Of a stretch of DNA of 54,555 nt, positions 7,491-13,890 are shown piece after piece (the stretch's first letter is position 1; every line of letters starts with the position of its first letter). The stretch covers positions 1 to 54,555 of the forward strand of contig JALSIX010000107.1 of the NCBI GenBank assembly GCA_026989655.1. The letters run 5' to 3'. Source of the DNA: Caldilineaceae bacterium. Lineage in GTDB: Bacteria > Chloroflexota > Anaerolineae > Caldilineales > Caldilineaceae. A program made the position numbers and the translations under genes. The notes below the pieces were generated by a model. The model was not told the DNA's origin and did no database searches. It was given only the letters and a program-made list of their open reading frames with translations.

Positions 7491-8291
7491 ATGACCACCC
7501 TGATCTCCTTCCTCCTGGTCGTCGCCCTCTCCATGCTGATGGTCCGCATCGCCACGGTGGCCCTGACCCTGACCGGCCTCTCCCGGGAGGCCGCCCAGTT
7601 CCAGGCCCGCTCGGCCTTCACCGGCGTGGGCTTCACCACCTCCGAATCCGAGTACATCGTCCGCCATCCGGTCCGGCGGCGGATCATCCTATGGCTCATG
7701 CTCCTGGGCAACCTGGGCATCGTCACCGCGTTCTCCTCCCTGCTCCTGACCCTGGTGGAGACCGCGTCGCCCCAGGAGCGGTTCATCCGGGTCCTCTGGC
7801 TGCTCCTGGGACTGGGGCTCCTCTGGTTCCTGGGAACCAGCCGGTGGGTGGACCGCTACCTGACCCGCTGGATCGAGCGGGCCCTGCGCCGCTGGACCCG
7901 GCTGGAGGTGAAGGACTACGAGGCCCTGCTCCAGGTCTCCGGAGGCTTCCAGGTGGCCGAACTCCACGTGGAGCCCGGCTCCTGGCTGGCCGACAAGACC
8001 CTGGCCGAATGCCGGCTCAACCAGGAGGGGATCCTGGTCCTGGGCATCTTCCGCCCAGACGGCACCTACATCGGCGCGCCCCGGGGCTACACCCGGATCC
8101 AGGAGGGAGACATGTTGGTCCTCTACGGCCGGGGCGAGACCTTGGAGGAGCTGAGCCAACGGCTCCAGGGGGCCAGCGGAGACGCAGCCCATGAACGGGC
8201 CGTCCGCGAGCAGAACCTGGAGCTGGAGCGGGAACGGCTGGAGGATGAGCTGGCGGCCCAACGGAGGGCGGTCCCGTCCCCGAAGCCGTGA
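7491..8291 (+). CDS. Membrane protein with TrkA-C (RCK_C) domain
   Basis: A 266-residue protein. The N-terminal half has about three membrane segments and the sequence SAFTGVGFTTSESEYIV, which resembles the pore loop region of Trk/Ktr cation transporters. Residues about 140-230 form a TrkA-C-type domain (FQVAELHVEPGSWLADKTLAE...DGTYIGAPRGYTRIQEGDML), a fold that binds small nucleotide ligands in potassium uptake systems. The C terminus is a charged helix. It is too short to be a full Trk channel, so a regulatory or sensor role is plausible. It lies 39 bp after the protease gene, so co-transcription is likely. A hairpin at 8331 ends the unit. Confidence 0.7.
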   Translation: MTTLISFLLVVALSMLMVRIATVALTLTGLSREAAQFQARSAFTGVGFTTSESEYIVRHPVRRRIILWLMLLGNLGIVTAFSSLLLTLVETASPQERFIRVLWLLLGLGLLWFLGTSRWVDRYLTRWIERALRRWTRLEVKDYEALLQVSGGFQVAELHVEPGSWLADKTLAECRLNQEGILVLGIFRPDGTYIGAPRGYTRIQEGDMLVLYGRGETLEELSQRLQGASGDAAHERAVREQNLELERERLEDELAAQRRAVPSPKP

Positions 8292-8330
8292 GCGGAGCCG
8301 CTAAGAGAGCATCTGGACAGGGAGATCCAC

Positions 8331-8359
8331 GGGGGCACGGCCGGTATGGCCGTGCCCCC
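8331..8359. terminator. Hairpin between convergent genes
   Basis: A perfect 12-bp stem, GGGGGCACGGCC (8331-8342) and GGCCGTGCCCCC (8348-8359), with loop GGTAT. It lies between the convergent stops at 8291 and 8395 and could serve both strands. On the plus strand it is followed by CTTCCTTCT. The flanks resemble those of the hairpin at 9601. Confidence 0.7.
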
Positions 8360-8394
8360 CTTCCTTCTCGCGACGGCGCCTGGCTGGGCTCGCC

Positions 8395-8904
8395 TCACGC
8401 CTCTGGATCCTTCGCCAACAGGGCCACGGCTCCCAGGGCCGACAGACCGCTCAGGCTCAGGGGGGCCAGAGGCGGTGCCTCGCCCTCCTCCCCCTCGTCC
8501 TCCTCGTCCTCCTCGTCCTCGTCCCAGGTGTAGCGCACCAGGGTCGTGCCCGACGACCACTGGACCCGGGTGGAGGTCTCGAATCCCTCGGCCTCCAGCC
8601 GGGCCTCGTTGTGCTCCACCACCCCCACCAGGCCGGTCAGGGCCAGGAGCAGGAAGAGAAGCACGGCCACGTCACGAAGCCGTCCCCCCACGAAGAGCCC
8701 CACCAGGCCCAACAGCGCGCCCAGGATGCTCGCGCCCACTGCAACCCACTGGATGCCTTCGGTATGGTTGGTCCACAGCAGCTCGGCCAACAGGAAGAGA
8801 AAACCCAGAGCCACGAACACCAACAGAAGGGACGTCAGGTTCGCCTGCAGCCGGGCCTGGAGCTGCGCCCACAGGGAACGTGGAGTCGTTGTCCGCACGG
8901 TCAT
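8395..8904 (-). CDS. Membrane protein with acidic tract, putative TCS target
   Basis: A 169-residue protein of unknown family. Three hydrophobic segments (about residues 24-42, 52-72 and 78-94) are followed by a soluble stretch with an acidic run, WDEDEEDEEDEGEEGE, near residues 127-142, and a short final hydrophobic segment. The ATG at 8904 is chosen because GGAGGTGA stands 8 bases upstream; the frame also stays open to 9006. Its promoter region (9002-9066) carries three half-sites of the same kind as the DUF5666-protein gene at 11382, so I place it in the regulon of the 13165 response regulator. The acidic tract could bind cations; that is inference. Confidence 0.7.
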   Translation of the reverse strand: MTVRTTTPRSLWAQLQARLQANLTSLLLVFVALGFLFLLAELLWTNHTEGIQWVAVGASILGALLGLVGLFVGGRLRDVAVLLFLLLALTGLVGVVEHNEARLEAEGFETSTRVQWSSGTTLVRYTWDEDEEDEEDEGEEGEAPPLAPLSLSGLSALGAVALLAKDPEA

Positions 8905-9001
8905 GGTGTGCTCACCTCCTCTGTCCATGGGGATAACGGGCGACCGCGACCTCTCCCGCCGGGGAGAGAGCCGGGGAAGCTCGGTGGCCTCCCTGGGCTC
9001 C

Positions 9002-9066
9002 AGCATAGCCCAACCAGGCCGGGCCTGGGTTAACCGAGGGCGAACACCAGGTTAACGACAGGTGAA
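9002..9066 (-). promoter_or_regulatory. TTAACC-box promoter A
   Basis: Reading the minus strand: TTCACC (9066-9061), TTAACC (9055-9050, start-to-start 11), TTAACC (9033-9028, start-to-start 22), a 20-bp gap, then TATGCT (9007-9002) as -10. The proximal half-site occupies the -35 position and no TTGACA is present, as expected of an activator-dependent promoter. It serves the gene at 8395-8904, whose ATG is about 98 bp from the -10. Confidence 0.75.
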
Positions 9067-9094
9067 GGAGGTCCGAGGAAGCCCGGACCCCGCC

Positions 9095-9541
9095 TTACCT
9101 CGATCCAAAGGTGCGCCGAAGGCCTTCCACCAGTCGCTGCTGTTCCTCCGGGCTCAGCCGGGCCTCGGGACGGAGCCAGGTGTAGAGGGGAGGAGGCATC
9201 TCTCCCTCGAGGATGGTCTCCACGGCCTCCCGGAGCTCGTGGGACGAGAGCCCCTGGGGCGCGGAGAAGTTCAGCTCATCGCGGCCCGCGATCACGTCCC
9301 GAACCACCAGCAGGGACACAGGCGGCACATAGCTGTACCAGGGCCAGTGGGTCTCGTAGCTGTGGCAGTCCATGCACGCCCGCCGGGCCAGGCGCTCGGT
9401 CTCGGGGCTGTCCCAGGGGATGGGGGGGGCCGGTGGGTTGCGGCCGATGACGAAGACCAGGGCCAACACCTGGAGGATCAGGGCCGACCCAAGCACCAGG
9501 AGCAGGCCATACAGCAAGCCGGTACGTAGAAGACGGTTCAT
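9095..9541 (-). CDS. Haem-binding domain protein (single CxxCH)
   Basis: A 148-residue protein. Residues 5-33 form an N-terminal membrane anchor or signal segment (LLYGLLLVLGSALILQVLALVFVIG). A CMDCH haem-attachment motif follows at about residue 55, then the block HWPWYSYVPPVSLLVVRDV and, near the C terminus, EMPPPLYTWLRPEARLS. This is the arrangement of the Haem_bd family of periplasmic c-type haem proteins of unknown function. The ATG at 9541 is chosen because GAGGT lies upstream and the longer frame adds only an unconserved proline-rich tail. It is read away from the DUF5666 gene, with a terminator hairpin between them. Confidence 0.82.
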   Translation of the reverse strand: MNRLLRTGLLYGLLLVLGSALILQVLALVFVIGRNPPAPPIPWDSPETERLARRACMDCHSYETHWPWYSYVPPVSLLVVRDVIAGRDELNFSAPQGLSSHELREAVETILEGEMPPPLYTWLRPEARLSPEEQQRLVEGLRRTFGSR

Positions 9542-9600
9542 AGGCGGACCTCTGTGCTCTTCCCCTCGCGAGGGACACGAAGGACACGGACAGGGAGATC

Positions 9601-9641
9601 GCGCAGGGGCACCGGGCCGTATCGGCCCGGTGCCCCTGCGA
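9601..9641 (-). terminator. Strong hairpin after the DUF5666 gene
   Basis: An 18-bp perfect stem: left arm 9602-9619 begins CGCAGGGGCACC, right arm 9623-9640 is its complement, with a three-base TAT loop. It lies about 30 nt beyond the stop of the gene ending at 9670 (minus strand) and lacks a U-tract. A 13-base flank, GGACAGGGAGATC (9588-9600), is shared with the 8331 hairpin (8315-8327). Confidence 0.75.
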
Positions 9642-9669
9642 ACGGCTTCCCACACGGGGCTGGCTGGGT

Positions 9670-11271
9670 TCAGCGGGCCAGGGTCACCGGCAGGTAGACG
9701 GCATGGGTGAAGTTCACGCCGGTGATCCGGGTGGCCACCTCCACGCCATTGGCGTCGGTGTAGCTGTTCACCAGGGCAGTGTTGCCCGGTGCCAGGGCCA
9801 CGTTCAGGTCGTTCAGATCCGTGGCCGACGTCACCCGGTAGTCGACCCCGCCGATCCGCCAGACAGCCCCCGTCGCGGAGGCGGCCCGGACCGTACCCGT
9901 GGACTCAATGCGTCCCACCCGGTGGTTCGGGCCGGCGCCGGGCGGCACATGGGTCTCGATCTGGGTGGCCCAGTTCGTGCCGCCGTTCTGGGTGTACTCC
10001 ACCTCCACGTAGGCCCCCACGGCCAGGACGCCATGGCTCTCCTCGAACCGGGTCCGGGTGTCGGCCATGAAGGTCACTCCGTTGATCACCCAGGCGCCGT
10101 TGAAGCCGCCAGCGGGCATCTGTTCCACGAAACCGTAGAGCTTGTAGTGGTTGGGCCGGGTGATCACCCCCCCACTGTTGGACTCGGTCTCGATCTTTCG
10201 GGCCACCCGGGCATTGTTCGCGTCCAGGTAGTACTTCACCTTCACCAGGGCCCCCACCGTGAAGGGGCCGTGCTCCTGCTCGAATCGGGTGGACTGGGTG
10301 GCCCGGTACTCCACGCCACCGATGCGCCAGATCCCCCACAGCCCACCGCTGGGCATGGACTCGATCACACCGTAGGCGTGGCCCTCGTAGCCCTCGTAGA
10401 TGCCGTTGAAGTCGTCGTCGTCACCGGGTCGATCCCACGAGTACTTGGTCTCGATCTCGGTGGCGTGGTGGACGCCGTTGGCATCCGTGTAGAACTTCAC
10501 CTCCACCAGGACCCCCACCGCGAAGGGGCCGTGCTCCTGCTCGAATCGGGTGCCCGGATCGACCACGAAGGACATCCCGCCGATGCGCCAGGTGCCGAAC
10601 AGGCCGCTGCCGGGCAACTGTTCGATGAGGCCGTACATCTCGCCGTAGGCCTGGGAGCTCCCCCCACCGCTGCCGGAGCCCCCACACTCGTAGGCCCGCT
10701 TGGTCTCGATCTTGGTGGCCCGCCGAGGCGTGCCCTCCACGTAGTAGACCTCCACACAGGCCCCCACGGCCAGGGCGCCGTGCTCCTGCTCGAAGTACGT
10801 GTTGCTGTCGGCCTGGTAGGCGACACCGCCGATGCGCCAGGTGCCGAACAGGCCGTTGCTGGGCATCTGCTCCACCAGGCCGTAGACCTTGCCCGAGGAG
10901 GTGCCGCCGCCACCGCTGCTGCCGCACTTGTAGGGCTCCTTGCTCTCGATCTCGATGGCCCGATACCCGTTGCCCATCACCTGGTACTTCACCTCGGCAC
11001 AGGCCCCTACCTGGAGCAGGCCATGCTCCTGCTCGAACTTGGTGCCGGCGTCCGCGGTGAAGGTACGCCCGCCGACGACCCAGGTGCCGAACAGGCCGTT
11101 GCTGGGCATCTGCTCCACCAGGCCCCGCCACTCGGGCCACTCGTCCTGGGGAGCAGGGGCCTGGGCCAGGGAGACCGGTGCCGGGAAGAGCACCATCCCC
11201 AGGACCAGAGCCACGCCGGCCAGGTAGATCCGGTACCTGTGCAACCGTTGACCTCCATGGACTGCCTTCAT
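9670..11271 (-). CDS. Exported protein with six DUF5666-like repeats
   Basis: A 533-residue protein. A signal peptide (about residues 1-37, hydrophobic IYLAGVALVLGMVLFPAPVSLAQA) precedes six repeats of about 65 residues. Each has the pattern G-hydrophobic-hydrophobic-E-x-M/L-P, then GxW-hydrophobic-hydrophobic-GG, then T-x-F-E-Q-E-HG, VGAxVEV and A-x-x-IE(T/S)K. This is the DUF5666 type of small beta domain. Short Gly/Ser or acidic linkers (for example PGDDDDF) join repeats. The most N-terminal repeats are the most alike. The ATG at 11271 has GGAGG upstream; a GTG at 11280 is the alternative. It lies 110 bp after the related gene at 11382 and is probably co-transcribed. The ligand and role are unknown; a cell-surface scaffold is plausible. 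Confidence 0.82.
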   Translation of the reverse strand: MKAVHGGQRLHRYRIYLAGVALVLGMVLFPAPVSLAQAPAPQDEWPEWRGLVEQMPSNGLFGTWVVGGRTFTADAGTKFEQEHGLLQVGACAEVKYQVMGNGYRAIEIESKEPYKCGSSGGGGTSSGKVYGLVEQMPSNGLFGTWRIGGVAYQADSNTYFEQEHGALAVGACVEVYYVEGTPRRATKIETKRAYECGGSGSGGGSSQAYGEMYGLIEQLPGSGLFGTWRIGGMSFVVDPGTRFEQEHGPFAVGVLVEVKFYTDANGVHHATEIETKYSWDRPGDDDDFNGIYEGYEGHAYGVIESMPSGGLWGIWRIGGVEYRATQSTRFEQEHGPFTVGALVKVKYYLDANNARVARKIETESNSGGVITRPNHYKLYGFVEQMPAGGFNGAWVINGVTFMADTRTRFEESHGVLAVGAYVEVEYTQNGGTNWATQIETHVPPGAGPNHRVGRIESTGTVRAASATGAVWRIGGVDYRVTSATDLNDLNVALAPGNTALVNSYTDANGVEVATRITGVNFTHAVYLPVTLAR

Positions 11272-11381
11272 CGTCGTCACCTCCGTGCTCTATGGTTGGT
11301 GTGCATGGATCCGTCGGCGACACCACGAGGAGCCGCCCTCTCCATCACGCCGGTGTGGGAAAGGCCACCCGGCCGATTGCC

Positions 11382-12479
11382 TCACGGACTGCCCAGCCAG
11401 ATGACCCGGTTGAGGCCGTGCTCGTCCACATAGTAGATCACCTGGACCCGATCGCCGATCCGCAGCCCAGCCACCTGGGGTCCCACGGTGGAGTCCTGCC
11501 CCACGAAGAAGGGACGACGGCCCACCACCCAGATGCCCAGCACACCCTGGCGAGGCCGGTAGTAGACCGGTCCCCTGATCTCCGCCACAGCGATCTCCGG
11601 GACAGCGGGCTCGGCTGGGTCGGCCACCTGCGCCGTGGCGGGTGCCCCAGAAGCTGCAGAGGACGTCGAGGCAGGAGGGCGAGCGGACGGGGCGCTCGGG
11701 CTCCCCGATCGGTCGCCGGCAGAGCGGCGGATATCGTCCCGCTCCGACCGTCCCTCCCGAGAATCCGGACGGGGTGCCGTCCCTCGGCATTCCCAGGCGG
11801 GCTTGGCCTCGATCTTCACGGCCTGGGGCGGGTTCCCCGGCACATATTCCACCTCCGCGCACATGCCCACGCCCATGACCATCCCATGGGACTCGAACCG
11901 GGTGTAGGCGTCGGCCTGGTAGGTGATGCCGTCGATGACCCAGGTGCCCCGGCCGCCGGGCTGGACGCTGTCCACCACTCCATAGGCCTTTCGATAGGCC
12001 CGGTCGTCGTCCTCCCAGCCCCGACGAGGCCGGACCTGGGGCTGGGAAGACGGCTGGCTCTGCGACCCTCGATACCGATAGGCGTCGTCCGAGTCCCGGG
12101 ACGAGGAGTCGTCGTACCGGTGGTCGTCGCTCCGCCCATCGTCGTCGTACCGACGGCCATCGTCCCGATCCTCGTACCGGTACTCGTATCGGTCATCATG
12201 GTCCCGGTCGTCGTATCGGTCATCATCGTCCCGATCGTCGTCATCGTCGTCGTCCCAATCCCGATCGTCGTCATCGTCGTCGTCCCAGAGGGGGGCCTGC
12301 CAGTCTCCCGGGAATGGGGCCATCTGCTGCCCCTGAGAGGACGACGCGGCCATCGCGGACCGGCTCTCCACCGCCGTCCACGCCGCGGCCCACACCAGGA
12401 GCCACACCCCGATCCACAGGGCAAAGCGCATGCGAACAGGCACGGTTCGAACAGGCACAGAAGGATGTCGCCGATACAT
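11382..12479 (-). CDS. Exported Asp/Arg-rich protein with two DUF5666-like domains
   Basis: A 365-residue protein. An N-terminal hydrophobic export segment (FALWIGVWLLVWAAAWTAV, about residues 18-36) is followed by an extreme low-complexity region rich in Asp, Arg and Tyr (about residues 65-130, runs such as WDDDDDDDRDWDDDDDDD). A DUF5666-like domain follows (AYGVVDSVQ...GTWVIDGITYQADAYTRFE), then a Ser/Ala/Pro linker, and a second, diverged copy at the C terminus (GPVYYRPRQGVLGIWVVGRR). The ATG at 12479 has AGGAGG upstream. The promoter at 12571 has three TTAACC half-sites. The acidic tract may bind divalent cations. The family and function are otherwise unknown. Confidence 0.78.
   Translation of the reverse strand: MYRRHPSVPVRTVPVRMRFALWIGVWLLVWAAAWTAVESRSAMAASSSQGQQMAPFPGDWQAPLWDDDDDDDRDWDDDDDDDRDDDDRYDDRDHDDRYEYRYEDRDDGRRYDDDGRSDDHRYDDSSSRDSDDAYRYRGSQSQPSSQPQVRPRRGWEDDDRAYRKAYGVVDSVQPGGRGTWVIDGITYQADAYTRFESHGMVMGVGMCAEVEYVPGNPPQAVKIEAKPAWECRGTAPRPDSREGRSERDDIRRSAGDRSGSPSAPSARPPASTSSAASGAPATAQVADPAEPAVPEIAVAEIRGPVYYRPRQGVLGIWVVGRRPFFVGQDSTVGPQVAGLRIGDRVQVIYYVDEHGLNRVIWLGSP
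12231..12287. repeat. Tandem repeat coding for the poly-Asp tract
   Basis: Two perfect 27-bp copies at 12231-12257 and 12261-12287 (period 30 bp) begin CCGATCGTCGTC and encode alternating Asp runs. The surrounding 12100-12290 is also built from GTCGTC/GTCATC units, so the tract length is likely to vary by slippage. Confidence 0.8.
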
Positions 12480-12570
12480 GGCAGTTTGCCTCCTATCACC
12501 GCTGCTTGGTTCAGAAACGGAGTCGGTTGAAGGAAGGGGGCCTCGAGGAACTCCCCTGTTCCGCCTCTGC

Positions 12571-12635
12571 AATATAGAAGAGGGGCCGACGGCCGTGGTT
12601 AATACAGGCCGAGGAACAGGTTAACATCACGTTAA
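12571..12635 (-). promoter_or_regulatory. TTAACC-box promoter B
   Basis: Minus strand: TTAACG (12635-12630), TTAACC (12624-12619, step 11), TTAACC (12602-12597, step 22), 20-bp gap, TATATT -10 (12576-12571). The architecture is the same as at 9002-9066. The start would fall near 12564, with an 85-nt leader before the ATG at 12479. Confidence 0.8.
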
Positions 12636-12720
12636 CCTCCAGAAAACGCAGGGAACTCCGGGTGCCTGGAGAGGGCGCCGGCCCGATGGCCTGGATCCCG
12701 CGACCGGGTCGCCCACGCTT

Positions 12721-12785
12721 TTAACCTGCTCTTAACCCGCCGATGGCCTGGCCTTCACCCGTCCGGCCGTCTCCTGTGCCATAGT
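12721..12785 (+). promoter_or_regulatory. TTAACC-box promoter C (probable autoregulation)
   Basis: Plus strand: TTAACC (12721-12726), TTAACC (12732-12737, step 11), TTCACC (12754-12759, step 22), 20-bp gap, CATAGT (12780-12785) as a weak -10. Spacing and order are identical to promoters A and B, but it points toward the response regulator/kinase operon. Confidence 0.65.
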
Positions 12786-12997
12786 TCTCCATGGCCGGGT
12801 TCGTTGTGGTCGCGTCAGGTGCTCCTGCCCTTTGCGTCCAGCTACCAGCCTGTGGCCGTGGCCCTGGGCCGGGGAGCCTGTGGCTGCTGTCTGTGCTCCG
12901 GGTCGTCAGCTTCTGTGTGCGCAGATACACGGGCCCAAAGCACTGGCGGCTCCACGACGCCAGCTTTCTGGCCTGCATCCTCGTCCTGGGCCAGCCA

Positions 12998-13006
12998 TGC
13001 TATACT
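12998..13006 (+). promoter_or_regulatory. Extended -10 promoter for the TCS operon
   Basis: TGCTATACT at 12998-13006 is a full extended -10 (TGnTATACT) without a clear -35. The start near 13013 would leave a leader of about 150 nt before the ATG at 13165. It may give constitutive expression, with promoter C adding feedback. Confidence 0.6.
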
Positions 13007-13164
13007 GACAGGCACGGACACCGCTCATCCGGGGGCATCCGCCGGATATGTGGTCACCGGGGACGTGGTGGCCTCCTGGTGGGGCACCGGCTCTGGCCCC
13101 CGTCCTGAGGGCAGGGAGTCCCCAGGCCTGGACGTTGACACGCCTTCACCGTGAGCAAGGGACC

Positions 13165-13890
13165 ATGCGCACCACTATCCTGTTGGCCGATGACGACGAG
13201 ATGATCGTGGAGGCCCTGAGCTACCAGTTGGAACAGGAGGGCTACCGGGTGCTCAAGGCCTACGACGGGGAGGAGGCCCTGACCCGGGCCCGGGAGCAGA
13301 ATCCCGATCTGATCCTCCTGGACGTGATGATGCCCAAGAAGCACGGCTGGGAGGTCTGCCAGACCCTGCGCCAGGAGAGCGCCGTGCCCATCCTGATGCT
13401 CACCGCCCGGGGAGACGAGATGGATCGGGTGCTGGGCCTGGAGCTGGGCGCGGACGACTACATCGTCAAGCCCTTCAGCTTCCGGGAGCTGCTGGCCCGG
13501 ATCCACGCCCACCTGCGGCGGATGGAGCTCATGCGGGAGTCCGCCCGTGGGCAGGCCAGCCACCCGGTGGTGACCATCGGCCCCATCACCATCGACAAGC
13601 GGCGCTACCAGGTGCTCCGCCACGGAAAGCCCGTGCACCTCTCCCAACGGGAGTACGAGCTGCTGATCGCGCTCCAGGAGGCCCAGGGGGCTGTGGTGAA
13701 ACGGGGAGATCTGCTGGATCGGGTCTGGGGGGAGAACTGGATCGGGGATCCCCGGACCCTGGACGTCCACATCCGCTGGCTGCGGGAGAAGCTGGAGGAC
13801 GATCCCTCCACCCCTCGGCTGATCCGCACCGTTCGGGGCGTGGGCTATCGTCTGGTGGCCCCGGAGGAGTTGGGAGGCGACGAACCATGA
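13165..13890 (+). CDS. OmpR/PhoB-family response regulator
   Basis: A 241-residue regulator. The receiver domain (residues 1-120) has the acidic pair at 9-11, the phospho-acceptor Asp53 (LILLDVMMP), the switch Thr in LMLTARG and Lys in IVKPFSF. Residues about 140-235 are an OmpR-type winged helix (VHLSQREYELLIAL...DPRTLDVHIRWLREKLEDDP...RTVRGVGYRL). Family members bind direct repeats at about 11-bp spacing, and three such arrays (TTAACC type) surround this locus. I infer that it activates the genes at 8395 and 11382 and its own operon. It overlaps the kinase gene by four bases (ATGA), so the two are translationally coupled. Confidence 0.93.
   Translation: MRTTILLADDDEMIVEALSYQLEQEGYRVLKAYDGEEALTRAREQNPDLILLDVMMPKKHGWEVCQTLRQESAVPILMLTARGDEMDRVLGLELGADDYIVKPFSFRELLARIHAHLRRMELMRESARGQASHPVVTIGPITIDKRRYQVLRHGKPVHLSQREYELLIALQEAQGAVVKRGDLLDRVWGENWIGDPRTLDVHIRWLREKLEDDPSTPRLIRTVRGVGYRLVAPEELGGDEP

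Larger units (their letters stand above)
12480..13164. other. Divergent regulatory region with two TTAACC-box promoters
   Basis: A 685-bp region between the minus-strand gene starting at 12479 and the response regulator at 13165. It contains promoter B (12571-12635, minus), promoter C (12721-12785, plus) and a second plus-strand extended -10 at 12998-13006. The open frames inside (12791-13108, 12804-13154) look random in composition and have no ribosome-binding site, so 12786-13164 is better read as a long leader or a small RNA region. Confidence 0.65.

Noticed and set aside
12100-12290. Possible CRISPR-like or microsatellite array
   Set aside because: The repeats are in-frame codons for Asp/Arg runs within an exported protein, with no spacers.
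12791-13154. Two overlapping plus-strand frames of 105 and 116 codons between promoter C and the response regulator
   Set aside because: No ribosome-binding site, no recognisable motif, and both overlap the extended -10 at 12998.
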